Shown piece by piece: positions 21,348 through 30,145 of a stretch of 64,000 nucleotides of DNA. Each line of letters begins with the position of its first letter. Within the stretch, counting starts at the first letter, position 1. The notes under the pieces are model-generated. The model ran no database searches. It worked only from the letters and a program-made list of their open reading frames with translations, and was not told where the DNA came from. Source of the stretch: Gammaproteobacteria bacterium (GTDB lineage: Bacteria > Pseudomonadota > Gammaproteobacteria > Burkholderiales > Thiobacillaceae); contig JAHJNN010000012.1 in the NCBI GenBank assembly GCA_018820765.1, positions 310,001 through 374,000 on the forward strand. The letters are read 5' to 3'. The translations under genes and the position numbers were made by a program.

Positions 21348-24164
21348 ATGCGCGCCCATTCCGCCTCCGTCTTCGCTCGCCTGCTGCAGACCCTGCGTCC
21401 CGCGCATCTCGGCACGCAAGGCCGCGTCGTGGGCGCGCTGCTGCTCATCCTGCTTGGCGTGCTCGTGCTGGCGGGCCAGCAGGCGCTGCAGATCGCCCGC
21501 CAGGACGCCGATGCCGCGTTGCGCGTGCAGGCTGCGGCCCAGCTTGCGGCCCTGTCGCAGGCCGTAGCCGACTCCGCCATCCTGCGCGATTACAACGCCT
21601 TGCAGGCGCAGCTGAAAACCCCGATCGCCCAGGGCAATCTGCAATACGTGGAATACACCACGCCCCATGGCCACGTCCTGCGCGAGGAGGCGCCTGCGCA
21701 CCACGCTCACCGCCCCGGCTGGTTCGCCGCCCTGACCAGCCTGACCATTCCCGTCATGCGGGAAACCCTCATCATCGGCGACACGTATTACGGCCAGCTG
21801 AAGATCCAGCCGTCGGCCCACGCCTATGAAGACTTTCTGTGGCATCTCGGCAGCCGCCTGCTGGTCCTGCTCGCCGCCGCGTTCGCCCTGCTCGGCTGGC
21901 TGACCCATGTCCTGCTGAGAATCAATTTGCAGGATCTGACACGCCTGCGCGCCACCGCCCGCCAGATCGAGGCAGGCGACTACAGCCTGCGTCTTCCCAT
22001 TCGCGCCAGCAGCCCGCCCGAACTGCGGGAAACCACGCACGCGTTCAACCATATGAGCGCTGCCCTGGAACGATTGCTCAGCGACCTCGGCGAACAGCAG
22101 AAGGCGCTCGACAGCACGGCCAGCGTCTCGGAATCGGATCTTGCCGGCACCATCACCTTCGCCAACGAGCTGTTTTGCAAGCTCAGCGGCTACACGCGCG
22201 AGGAACTCATCGGCCAGAACCACCGCATCGTCAATTCGGGCTGGCACGACGCCGCTTTTTTTCGCGAGCTGTGGGAAACCATCTCGGCCGGTCGCACCTG
22301 GCGCGGCGAAATCTGCAACCGCGCCCGGGATGGCCAGCTGTTCTGGACTGCCACGACCATCATCCCGATCAAGGACGACCACGGGCTGCCGATGAAGTAT
22401 CTGTCGATCCGCTTCGACATCACGCAGCGCAAGCTGGACGAGGCCGCGCTCAGCGAGGAAAAAGCACGCTGGCAGGTCACCGTGCAATCGATCAACGACG
22501 CGGTCATCGTCACCAACCTGCGCAACGAGGTGGTCTACCTCAACCCGACCGCCGAAGCCCTGCTCGGCATCGCGCAGGAGGACGCCCAGTCGATCCCGCT
22601 GCAGAACCTGGTTCAACTCGACCAGCTGGGCGACGACGATGCCCCCGCCTGCTTCCTGGCGCCCGCGGCACACGGCAGAACCGGCTCCGCCTCGCTGAAA
22701 ACGCGCCGCGGACAGCATCTGGCCATCAGCTACAGCTGTGCGCCGCTGACCGGCACCGGCGGTGGCGGCGCGATCTATGTGCTGCGCGACGAAACCGAAA
22801 AGAAGCAGCTGCTCGACAGCCTGCGCGACATGGCCTATCACGACACGCTGACCACGCTGCCGAACCGCCGCGCGGTGGAAGGCCGCCTCGGGCGCGCCAT
22901 GCGCAGCGCGCGCGACCAGGCGCAGCAGCATGCGTTCTGCTACATCGACCTCGATCAGTTCAAGCTGGTGAACGATACCTGCGGCCATGCCGTCGGCGAT
23001 GCGCTGCTGATCGACATTGCCCAGACCATGAAGGATGCCCTGCCCGATCAGGCCTACCTGGGCCGGCTGGGCGGCGACGAATTCGGCCTCATCCTGTTCA
23101 ACAGCCTGCCCGCCGAAGCCATCCAGATCTGCCGGCGGCTGGTGCAGCGCATCCGCGACTTCCGCTTCGAGCACAAGGGGCGGCGCTTCACCCTCGGCGC
23201 CTGTGCCGGGGTGGCGCCCATCACCCTGACGGCCGCGGCGGCGGGCGACATCATGGTGCAGGCCGACATGGCGTGCTATCGCGCCAAGTCGGAGGGCAGC
23301 GGGCGGGTCATGCTGTACGAGGCGGACGAGGTCGGCTTCCGCCGCCTGGAAACGGAAATGGGCTGGGCGGCGGATTTCGCCCAGGCGCTGGAGGCCAATC
23401 AGTTTCTGCCCTACCGTCAGTTGATCCAACCGACTTCAAGCAACGGCCAGCCCCATTACGAAGTGCTCGTCCGCTGGCAGCGCAATGGCGAAATCGAAGG
23501 CCCGGCCAAGCTGCTGCCGGCGCTCGAACGCTACGGACAGGCGCCCATCCTCGACCGCTGGATGGTGGAGGCCGTCGTGTCCTACCTGGCGGCCCAGCCC
23601 GACGACAATGCCGTGTATTTCATCAACCTGTCGGGCAAGACCGTGGCCGACGAATCCTTCCTCGGCACCGTCTGCCACCTGCTCGATCACCATGGCGTGG
23701 CGGGCGAACGGATCGGCTTCGAAGTCACCGAAACCGCCGCGGTGGTGAATCTGGAAGACGCCCAGCGCCTGATCCACGGGCTGCGCGAGCGCGGCTGCCG
23801 GTTCGCGCTGGACGACTTCGGACGCGACGCCTCGTCGTTCTTTTATCTCAAGCACCTGCCGGCCGATTTCCTCAAGATCGACGGCGCCTTCGTGCGCGGC
23901 ATGCTGGACGATCGGCGCGACCAGGCGATCGTGCGCTCGATCGCCAAGCTGGCGAGCGATTTCGGCATGTATTCGGTCGCCGAACAGGTGGAGGACGCCG
24001 AAATGGCCGCCCTGCTGTGCAACATGGGGGTGGATTACCTGCAGGGCTACCACGTCCACCGCCCCGAAGCCTTCCCATTCTGGCAGCCGGTCGGCCGCAT
24101 GCAGAGCGACGCCCGGGCGAGGGCACGCGCGCCCTACCTGAGCCTGGTCACCGACCGCGGCTAG
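21348..24164 (+). CDS. Membrane sensor with PAS-PAS-GGDEF-EAL domains
   Basis: A 938-residue bifunctional cyclic-di-GMP protein. One membrane helix near residues 26-44, a periplasmic sensor region, a second helix near 165-185, then HAMP (about 188-240), two PAS domains (about 250-355 and 370-480), GGDEF (about 490-660) and EAL (about 690-920). The cyclase site is intact (GRLGGDEFGLILF) and has no RxxD inhibitory site just before it. The EAL site reads EVLVRW, retaining the metal-binding Glu; NLSGKT, DDFGRDASSFFYLKHLP, FLKIDG and AEQVEDAEM are also present. It could therefore make and degrade c-di-GMP. It may influence the pilus and biofilm functions encoded nearby; that is inference. Confidence 0.92.
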   Translation: MRAHSASVFARLLQTLRPAHLGTQGRVVGALLLILLGVLVLAGQQALQIARQDADAALRVQAAAQLAALSQAVADSAILRDYNALQAQLKTPIAQGNLQYVEYTTPHGHVLREEAPAHHAHRPGWFAALTSLTIPVMRETLIIGDTYYGQLKIQPSAHAYEDFLWHLGSRLLVLLAAAFALLGWLTHVLLRINLQDLTRLRATARQIEAGDYSLRLPIRASSPPELRETTHAFNHMSAALERLLSDLGEQQKALDSTASVSESDLAGTITFANELFCKLSGYTREELIGQNHRIVNSGWHDAAFFRELWETISAGRTWRGEICNRARDGQLFWTATTIIPIKDDHGLPMKYLSIRFDITQRKLDEAALSEEKARWQVTVQSINDAVIVTNLRNEVVYLNPTAEALLGIAQEDAQSIPLQNLVQLDQLGDDDAPACFLAPAAHGRTGSASLKTRRGQHLAISYSCAPLTGTGGGGAIYVLRDETEKKQLLDSLRDMAYHDTLTTLPNRRAVEGRLGRAMRSARDQAQQHAFCYIDLDQFKLVNDTCGHAVGDALLIDIAQTMKDALPDQAYLGRLGGDEFGLILFNSLPAEAIQICRRLVQRIRDFRFEHKGRRFTLGACAGVAPITLTAAAAGDIMVQADMACYRAKSEGSGRVMLYEADEVGFRRLETEMGWAADFAQALEANQFLPYRQLIQPTSSNGQPHYEVLVRWQRNGEIEGPAKLLPALERYGQAPILDRWMVEAVVSYLAAQPDDNAVYFINLSGKTVADESFLGTVCHLLDHHGVAGERIGFEVTETAAVVNLEDAQRLIHGLRERGCRFALDDFGRDASSFFYLKHLPADFLKIDGAFVRGMLDDRRDQAIVRSIAKLASDFGMYSVAEQVEDAEMAALLCNMGVDYLQGYHVHRPEAFPFWQPVGRMQSDARARARAPYLSLVTDRG

Positions 24165-24970
24165 ACGATCCGGATATCGGCGGCGCCCGCCACCGGGTCG
24201 GGGTAGCGCATGTTCAAGCCTTCCAGCGCCTCGATCAGCAGGCGGGAAACCATCAGGTTGCGCGCCAGCTTGCTGTTGGCGGGGATCACGTGCCAGGGCG
24301 CGTGCGCCATGCTGGTGGCGGCGAGCGCCGCTTCGTAGGCCGCGATGTAGTCGTCCCACTGCGCGCGCACGACTAAATCGCCGGGCTGGAATTTCCACTG
24401 CTTGTGCGGGGTGTCGCGACGCGCTTCGAGCCGCTGCTTCTGTTCGTCCTTCGAGATGTGAAGATAGAACTTGAGTATCGTGGTGCCGGTTTCCGCCAGC
24501 ATGCGTTCGAAGTCGTTGATCTGGCGATAGCGGCGCGTGCACTCGGCGGCATCGATCCAACCGTTGACGCGGGTAATCAGCACGTCCTCGTAATGCGAAC
24601 GGTTGAAAATGCCGATCTCGCCCGTGCCCGGCACGTGCTGATGCACCCGCCACAGAAAGTCGCGCGACAGTTCGCGCGGCGTCGGCGTCCTGAAGCAGGT
24701 GGCCCGCACCCCCAGCGGATCGACGCCCTGAAACACGTGGCGGATGGTGGAGTCCTTGCCGGCCGTGTCCATCGCCTGCAACACGACCAGGAGCTTGTGC
24801 CGGCCCTCGGCGTACAGCACCTCCTGCAGCGTTTCCAGCCGCACCTGGTATTCGTCCAGGCGTGCGCGCGCATCGGATTTGTCCTTGCCGAGGATGCCGG
24901 TGTCGCCGGCGTCCCAGTCCGACAGCCTGACCCGGGTGCCGGGGGCAACCCGGGTACCGGCCGGCTTCAC
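24161..24970 (-). CDS. Polyphosphate kinase 2 family protein
   Basis: Transfers phosphate between polyphosphate and nucleotides. The 269-residue protein has the Walker A-like LQAMDTAGKDSTIRHVFQG near residue 66, the lid region RELSRDFLWRVHQH, and the Walker B-like FNRSHYEDVLITRV near 122. LKFYLHISKDEQKQRLEAR, KQWKF and APWHVIPANSK follow in standard order. The pattern is closest to the PPK2 class that accepts both AMP and ADP (class III), which is a recollection of the family and not a computed assignment. GTG start at 24970 overlaps the stop of the upstream lipoprotein. It converges on the GGDEF-EAL gene with overlapping stops. Confidence 0.88.
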   Translation of the reverse strand: MKPAGTRVAPGTRVRLSDWDAGDTGILGKDKSDARARLDEYQVRLETLQEVLYAEGRHKLLVVLQAMDTAGKDSTIRHVFQGVDPLGVRATCFRTPTPRELSRDFLWRVHQHVPGTGEIGIFNRSHYEDVLITRVNGWIDAAECTRRYRQINDFERMLAETGTTILKFYLHISKDEQKQRLEARRDTPHKQWKFQPGDLVVRAQWDDYIAAYEAALAATSMAHAPWHVIPANSKLARNLMVSRLLIEALEGLNMRYPDPVAGAADIRIV

Positions 24971-25518
24971 AGCGCGGCTTTCGGGGGGATCAGGCTCATC
25001 CAGTCGCCCACGGCGCGGCGGATTTCATCCAGCGCGAGATGGCGCATCAGAAACTGGTTGCCCGGTGCCATCTGGTCCCACATGCAGGTCATGCCGCGCA
25101 GGTTCGGCTGGGCGGCATCGCGCAGGCGGAATTCGGTTTTGTAGTACAGGAAGGACGGCTGACTGTTATCGACAAACAGCCCCGCCTTGACGAAAGGCGA
25201 CGCCGCGGCGGCGATGGTGCTGACGCTGCGCGTCACCCGCCACACCTCGAACTGCCCCGGCTGCAGCGTCTGCGCTTCGTCGCGCACCGTGTCGAGTTCC
25301 ACCACGCAGAAAGGGTCGTACTCCTGCACGCCGTTGCGCGGCACGATCCGGCCGTATTGCAGGCGCACCGTCGCGGCGCCGGGCTCGATCGTCAACGGCC
25401 GCTTGAGCTGCACGGCCCAGCCGTGGGTATAGGCGTAATACGGCGAAGCCGGATCCGGCGACTCCAGCCCTGCGCAGCCGCCCAGCAGCAACACCAGTAC
25501 AATTCCGATGGTTTTCAT
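24967..25518 (-). CDS. Putative lipoprotein of unknown function
   Basis: A 183-residue protein with a lipoprotein signal, MKTIGIVLVLLLGGCAG, the Cys at residue 15 being the expected lipidation site. The mature part is mainly beta-strand-like (TIEPGAATVRLQYGRIVPRN, EYDPFCVVELDTVRDEAQTL, PGQFEVWRVTRSVS), with two further cysteines. I do not recognise a named domain. It is translationally coupled to the PPK2 gene by a GTGA overlap. Confidence 0.72.
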   Translation of the reverse strand: MKTIGIVLVLLLGGCAGLESPDPASPYYAYTHGWAVQLKRPLTIEPGAATVRLQYGRIVPRNGVQEYDPFCVVELDTVRDEAQTLQPGQFEVWRVTRSVSTIAAAASPFVKAGLFVDNSQPSFLYYKTEFRLRDAAQPNLRGMTCMWDQMAPGNQFLMRHLALDEIRRAVGDWMSLIPPKAAL

Positions 25519-25761
25519 TCCGTCTCCTTGTCACGTGCGCCATGCAGGCAGCGACCGTCGCTTGCCCCTCCATGCTGTCAGAATGGGGCGACGGACCGAA
25601 AGTTCTTGTTAATTATGGAGCAATCCCGGGCCGGGCACGCCCCGCCAGCCCCCTATTCGCCTGACGGCTTGCACCTTTGGCTCATGACGTTCAGACTGCT
25701 GCCCTTCGCGCCGGGACATCCGGCACTAAATTATCCATTGTTCGATTCACGGAGCGTCTAG
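25519..25761. other. Divergent intergenic region before dksA
   Basis: About 240 bases between the lipoprotein and dksA, presumably holding both promoters. An AT-rich TAAATTATCC stretch near 25727 is a possible -10 for dksA. I see no recognisable operator; in particular no clear Zur-type palindrome. Confidence 0.4.
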
Positions 25762-26181
25762 ATGCCCGCCTCAGCCAAACCCATCACCGAAGCCGCACTG
25801 CTGAAAATGCCGGCGTCCGCCTATATGAATGCCGACCAGCTGGCCTTCTTCCGCAGCCGCCTCGAAGCCCTGCGCGAGGAAATGCTCAGCAACGCCGCCG
25901 ACACCGGCGCGACCCTGAAGGAAAACGAGAACTTCGCCGACCCCAACGACCGCGCCACCGTGGAAGAGGAACACATGCTGGAGCAGCGCGTGCGCGACCG
26001 CGAACGCAAACTACTGAAAAAGATCAATTCCGCGCTGACCCGCATCGACAGCGGCGAATACGGGTGGTGCCAGGAAACCGGCGACCCCATCGGCCTGCCG
26101 CGCCTGCTGGCGCGCCCCACCGCCGAATACTCGATCGAGGCACAGGAACGCCACGAGAAGATGGAAAAGCTGCGCGCCTGA
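25762..26181 (+). CDS. dksA: RNA polymerase-binding transcription factor DksA (zinc-finger-less form)
   Basis: Binds the secondary channel of RNA polymerase and, with ppGpp, redirects transcription under starvation. The 139-residue protein has the coiled-coil FFRSRLEALREEMLSNA near residues 30-46, the tip DPNDRATVEEE with the functional Asp near 73, and the GEYGWCQETGDPIGLPRLLA globular region. Only one of the four cysteines of the classical zinc finger remains (CxxT, with the second CxxC replaced by SIEA), so zinc binding is unlikely. This is the dominant form in betaproteobacteria as I recall, and is also the form of the zinc-independent paralogue in Pseudomonas. Confidence 0.92.
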   Translation: MPASAKPITEAALLKMPASAYMNADQLAFFRSRLEALREEMLSNAADTGATLKENENFADPNDRATVEEEHMLEQRVRDRERKLLKKINSALTRIDSGEYGWCQETGDPIGLPRLLARPTAEYSIEAQERHEKMEKLRA

Positions 26182-26200
26182 CGTTGCGCACGCGCCCGCG

Positions 26201-27259
26201 ATGGACGCTGCAAAGGACACCGATCCCCTTCCCATCACCCTGCTCACCGGTTTCTTGGGCAGCGGCAAGACCACCGTATTGAATCATCTGGTGCGCACTC
26301 TGCCGCGCACCGCCATCCTGATGAACGAGTTCGGCGAAGTCGCGCTCGACCACCAACTGCTGCAAAAAATGGAAGGCCCGATGGCGCTGCTCTCCGGCGG
26401 CTGCGTCTGCTGCACCATCTCGGGCAGCCTGTCGCCGACCCTGAAAAACCTGTGGATGGCGCGGCAGAAGGGCGACATCCCGCGATTCGAGCGCGTCATC
26501 ATCGAAACCACCGGCATCGCCGACCCGGCGCCGGTGCTCGACAACCTCCTGCACGACAACTGGGTGCGCGCGCGTTTCCGCCTCGACGGCGTGGTGACCA
26601 CGGTCGATGCGCTGTTCGGCATGGGCCAGCTGGATGAACACTTCGAGGCGGTGAAGCAGGTGGCGGTGGCCGACCGGCTGCTGCTGACCAAGACCGATCT
26701 CGCGCCTGCCGCAACGGTGGCCGCCCTGCGCGAACGGCTGGCGGCGCTCAACCCGGCCGCCGACATCGTGACCGTGACGCAGGGCGAACTCGATCCCGCG
26801 GCGATCCAGAATCTGGGGCTGTGGAACGCCGAAACCCGATCGCTGGAAGTCGCGCGCTGGCTCAAGCCGCAGCGTTACCAGCCGGCCCGAGCCGGCACGC
26901 TCGGCGGCATGCCCGCTACGGCCTTGCACGATGCGCGCATCCAGGCCTTCTCGGTGGTGCTCGACGCCCCGCTCGACCGTTACGGCCTGCAATCCGCGCT
27001 GTCCATGCTGACTTCGTTTCGCGCCGAGAACCTGCTGCGCTTCAAGGCGATGGTCAATCTGCAGGACGAGGCGCAGCCGGTGGTGCTGCACGGGGTGCAG
27101 CACGTGCTGTATCCGGAAGTGAAGCTCGACGCCTGGCCGGACGACGACCACCGCAGCCGCTTCGTCTTCATCGTGCGCGACCTCGAACCCGAGTTCGTCG
27201 CCAAGCTGCTGGCCGACTTCTCCGGCGCCGCGCGCAGCCATGCCGGGGCGGACACATGA
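26201..27259 (+). CDS. COG0523 (CobW-like) GTPase, probable metal chaperone
   Basis: G3E-family P-loop GTPase of 352 residues; family members deliver or allocate metals such as zinc. Motifs: Walker [17 protein letters not shown] near residue 16, the metal-binding CxCC in [11 protein letters not shown] near 65, the [11 protein letters not shown] switch, and TKTD for base recognition. The C-terminal domain (about 245-345) includes [20 protein letters not shown]. It follows dksA by 19 bases and overlaps yidD by ATGA. The neighbouring metal ABC components support a role in metal homeostasis, but the metal is not certain. Confidence 0.9.
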   Translation: MDAAKDTDPLPITLLTGFLGSGKTTVLNHLVRTLPRTAILMNEFGEVALDHQLLQKMEGPMALLSGGCVCCTISGSLSPTLKNLWMARQKGDIPRFERVIIETTGIADPAPVLDNLLHDNWVRARFRLDGVVTTVDALFGMGQLDEHFEAVKQVAVADRLLLTKTDLAPAATVAALRERLAALNPAADIVTVTQGELDPAAIQNLGLWNAETRSLEVARWLKPQRYQPARAGTLGGMPATALHDARIQAFSVVLDAPLDRYGLQSALSMLTSFRAENLLRFKAMVNLQDEAQPVVLHGVQHVLYPEVKLDAWPDDDHRSRFVFIVRDLEPEFVAKLLADFSGAARSHAGADT

Positions 27260-27492
27260 ACCTCGCGCAGAAGATCCTCATCGGCGCAATCCGCGTGTAT
27301 CAGCTCGCGCTCTCGCCCTGGCTGGGCCGGCAGTGCCGCTACCTGCCGACCTGCTCGGAATACGGCAAGGAAGCCATCGAAAAACACGGCGCGTGGAAGG
27401 GCAGCTGGCTGACCGCGAAGCGTATCGGCCGCTGCCGCCCCGGCTGTACGCACGGCTACGACCCGGTGCCGCCGGTCAAGCCACGCAAGTAG
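27256..27492 (+). CDS. yidD: Membrane protein insertion efficiency factor YidD
   Basis: Small inner-face membrane-associated protein of 78 residues that helps YidC-dependent insertion. The family signature is complete: [20 protein letters not shown], the [13 protein letters not shown] region, and [13 protein letters not shown] with its conserved cysteines. The usual home of yidD is the rpmH-rnpA-yidC region; here it is coupled by ATGA to the COG0523 GTPase, which is an unusual place and could mean a second copy or a relocated gene. Confidence 0.95.
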   Translation: MNLAQKILIGAIRVYQLALSPWLGRQCRYLPTCSEYGKEAIEKHGAWKGSWLTAKRIGRCRPGCTHGYDPVPPVKPRK

Positions 27493-27493
27493 A

Positions 27494-27793
27494 ATGCGGA
27501 CCATGTTCCCGCGCCGCCTGCTTTCCTGGCTGTTCGTCCTGACCCTGCTGTTCGGTCAGGCGGCGGCGTTCGCGCATGCGCTCGGCCATCTGGACCCGCA
27601 CGACTCTGCGCTACCCGACAAGGTCTGCGAAGTCTGCGTCGCCCAGGCCAGCCTCGGCAGCGCCGCCCCGGCGACGGTGTTCAGCCTGCCCGCCGAACCC
27701 ACCCGCCACATCGAGTTGCCGGCCGGGATGCTGCCGCCCGCAACCGTCTCGACCCACCACGCGCAAGCCCGCGCGCCGCCTACCGCTATCTGA
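27494..27793 (+). CDS. Small exported protein with CxxC and histidines
   Basis: A 99-residue protein with a signal peptide (RRLLSWLFVLTLLFGQAAAFA, the hydrophobic part ending near AFA). The mature region has HALGHLDPHDSALPDKVCEVC, that is, several histidines followed by a CEVC pair, a pattern suited to metal binding. It resembles the small exported proteins (DUF2946 type) often found next to metal transporters; that resemblance is tentative. ATG at 27494 is two bases after the yidD stop; a second ATG at 27503 is possible. Confidence 0.65.
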   Translation: MRTMFPRRLLSWLFVLTLLFGQAAAFAHALGHLDPHDSALPDKVCEVCVAQASLGSAAPATVFSLPAEPTRHIELPAGMLPPATVSTHHAQARAPPTAI

Positions 27794-27861
27794 AATCCGG
27801 ACCTGAAGCCGGCTGCCGAAAGGCCTGCCGACCGCGTTCTCATTTTTGATGGAGTACCCCC

Positions 27862-29205
27862 ATGTTACGACCCGCCCTGCTGGCGGCCGCGCTGACGGCC
27901 GCCTTTCCGGTTCATGCCGATCCCGAGCTCGACGCCCTGCGTGCTGAATTGCAGGAACTGAAATCGGCCTACGAGGCGCGCATCCAGGCGCTGGAAGCGC
28001 GGCTGCAAAAGACCGAAGCCCAAACCGCCGACGCCGCGGTCAAGGCAGACACCGCGCCCGTTCGTTCCAGCTTCAACCCCGATGTCTCGCTCATCCTGCA
28101 AGGCAAATACGCGTATCTGGAAGACCGCGCCGACCGCGGCATTACCGGCTTTCTACCCTCCGGCGCAGAAGGTCCGTCACGCGGGTTCTCGGTGGACGAA
28201 AGCGAACTGGTGCTGTCCGCCAGCATCGATCCCTGGTTCCGCGGCTACCTGAATGCCGTGCTGGCCGACGGCGAGGTCGGCGTCGAGGAAGCCTGGTTCC
28301 AGACCACCGGCCTGGGGCAGGGGCTGTCGGTCAAGGGCGGACGCTTCCGTTCCGGTATCGGCTATCAGAACGAACAGCATCCGCACGCCTGGGATTTCGC
28401 CACCAACAGCCTGGTTTACGAAGCCTTGTTCGGAGAAGGCTACGGGCAGGACGGCCTGCAAATGAAGTGGCTGGCGCCGACCGATACCTTCCTCGAATTC
28501 GGCGCGGAAGCCGGACGCGGCGGCGCCTTCCCGAGCACCGAACGCGACAGCAACGGCTTCCCCAGCCTCGCACTGTTCGGCCACGTCGGCGACGATGTCG
28601 GCACGTCGCACAGCTGGCGCGCCGGATTGTCGTATCTGCACGCCAGGCCGCAGGCGCGCGCCTTCGAAGGCCGCGACCTCGGCGACGTTGACGTGGCAGG
28701 CGACTTCTCCGGCAAGAGCCGCACCTGGCTCGCCGACTTCGTGTGGAAATGGGCACCGAACGGCAACGCCACGCAGCAAAATTTCAAGTTCGCCGCCGAA
28801 TACTTCCAGCGCCGCGAAAGGGGCTCGCTATTCTGCGACGATGCCGATCCAGCCAACCCCAGCGGCTGCACCGGAGGTCTCACCGGCCCCTATTCGGCCG
28901 ACCAGTCGGGCTTCTACGCGCAAGGCGTGTATCAATTCATGCCGCACTGGCGCGTGGGTTACCGCTACGACCAGCTGTTCCGCGGCGACGTCGTGTTCGA
29001 CGGCGCGGATGCCGGGGCCACCCTGGCTTCGCTCGCCGATTACGACCCGCGCCGCCACAGCCTGATGCTCGATTACAGCCCGTCTGAATTCTCCCGCCTG
29101 CGTCTGCAATACTCGCGCGACGAGGCCCAGCAGGACATCGAGGAGAACCAGTTCTACGTGCAGTACATCTACAGCCTGGGCAGCCACGGCGCGCACAAAT
29201 TCTGA
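27862..29205 (+). CDS. Outer-membrane porin-like beta-barrel protein
   Basis: A 447-residue exported protein. A signal peptide (cut near VHA, about residue 19) is followed by a coiled coil (ELDALRAELQELKSAYEARI) as in trimeric porins that anchor to peptidoglycan. The rest has alternating amphipathic strands, for example FLEFGAEAGRGGAFPS, WRVGYRYDQLFRGDVVF and RLRLQYSRDEA. The last residue is Phe, the outer-membrane insertion signal. A GGAG site precedes the ATG. Placed directly before a metal-binding protein gene (10 bases), it is probably a metal or small-solute pore of the same uptake unit; substrate is inferred. Confidence 0.8.
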   Translation: MLRPALLAAALTAAFPVHADPELDALRAELQELKSAYEARIQALEARLQKTEAQTADAAVKADTAPVRSSFNPDVSLILQGKYAYLEDRADRGITGFLPSGAEGPSRGFSVDESELVLSASIDPWFRGYLNAVLADGEVGVEEAWFQTTGLGQGLSVKGGRFRSGIGYQNEQHPHAWDFATNSLVYEALFGEGYGQDGLQMKWLAPTDTFLEFGAEAGRGGAFPSTERDSNGFPSLALFGHVGDDVGTSHSWRAGLSYLHARPQARAFEGRDLGDVDVAGDFSGKSRTWLADFVWKWAPNGNATQQNFKFAAEYFQRRERGSLFCDDADPANPSGCTGGLTGPYSADQSGFYAQGVYQFMPHWRVGYRYDQLFRGDVVFDGADAGATLASLADYDPRRHSLMLDYSPSEFSRLRLQYSRDEAQQDIEENQFYVQYIYSLGSHGAHKF

Positions 29206-29215
29206 GGAGCGCAAC

Positions 29216-30145
29216 ATGAAAACATCCCTTTTCAAAACCCCGTTCCTGCGTAGCCTGGTGGGCCTGCTGACCGCTGCCGTCCTGGTGCCGGGCGCAGCAC
29301 ACGCGGCGCTGAAAGTCTTTGCCTGCGAACCCGAGTGGGGATCGCTGGCAAAGGAAATCGGCGGCGCCCAGGTCAGCGTCTACACCGCCACCACGGCCAT
29401 GCAGGACCCGCATCGCATCGAAGCGAGGCCCTCGCTCATCGCCCGTGCACGCAGCGCCGATCTGCTGGCGTGCACCGGTGCCGAGCTGGAAATCGGCTGG
29501 CTGCCGGTCGTCCTTGCCGAATCGGGCAACGCGGCGATCCAGACCGGACAGCCGGGACAGTTCATGGCGGCCCAGCATGTGCCGCTGCTCGAGAAACCCG
29601 CCGTGCTCGATCGTTCGGCGGGTGACGTGCACGCCGACGGCAATCCGCATATCCAGACCGACCCGCGCAACATCGCGCGCGTCGGCGAGGCGCTCGCCCG
29701 CCGCATGGCCGAGCTCGACCCCGCGCAGGCGGCGTTCTACCAGGCGCGCTGGACCGATTTTTCGACCCGCTGGCAGGCCGCCATCGCACGCTGGGAGAAG
29801 CAGGCCGCGCCCCTCCGCGGTGTGCCCGTCGTCGTGCAGCACGCGGGCTTCCCCTATCTGGAAAACTGGCTGGGGCTGAAGCAGGTGGCGGTGCTTGAAC
29901 CGAAACCCGGCGTCGACCCCTCGGTCGGCCATCTGGCCCGGGTGGCGGCGCAGCTGCAGGCCACGCCCGCCCGCGCCGTGCTACGCGCCGCCTACCAGAG
30001 CCCGCGCCCGGCCGACTGGCTGGCGCAGCGCAGCGGCATCCCGGTGCTGGCACTGCCCTTCACCGTGGGCGGTAACGCCCGCGCAGGCGATCTGTTCGGT
30101 TTGTTCGACGACACCATCGACCAGTTGCTGAAAGCGGCGCCATGA
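29216..30145 (+). CDS. Metal ABC transporter substrate-binding protein (ZnuA/MntC type)
   Basis: Periplasmic cluster A-I binding protein of 309 residues, with a signal peptide ending near AHA (residue 30). Candidate metal ligands lie at the expected places: the His in MQDPHRIEARPS, the His in DGNPHIQTDPRN, and the His in VVQHAGFPYLENWLG. KVFACEPEWGSLAKEIGG is the usual N-terminal strand-helix. The sequence lacks the long His-rich loop of many ZnuA proteins. The stop overlaps the start of the permease gene (ATGA). Zinc is the likeliest substrate; manganese cannot be excluded. Confidence 0.88.
   Translation: MKTSLFKTPFLRSLVGLLTAAVLVPGAAHAALKVFACEPEWGSLAKEIGGAQVSVYTATTAMQDPHRIEARPSLIARARSADLLACTGAELEIGWLPVVLAESGNAAIQTGQPGQFMAAQHVPLLEKPAVLDRSAGDVHADGNPHIQTDPRNIARVGEALARRMAELDPAQAAFYQARWTDFSTRWQAAIARWEKQAAPLRGVPVVVQHAGFPYLENWLGLKQVAVLEPKPGVDPSVGHLARVAAQLQATPARAVLRAAYQSPRPADWLAQRSGIPVLALPFTVGGNARAGDLFGLFDDTIDQLLKAAP

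Noticed and set aside
25519..25761. Zur operator upstream of dksA
   Set aside because: No clear AT-rich palindrome of the Zur type; the AT-rich stretches look like promoter elements.
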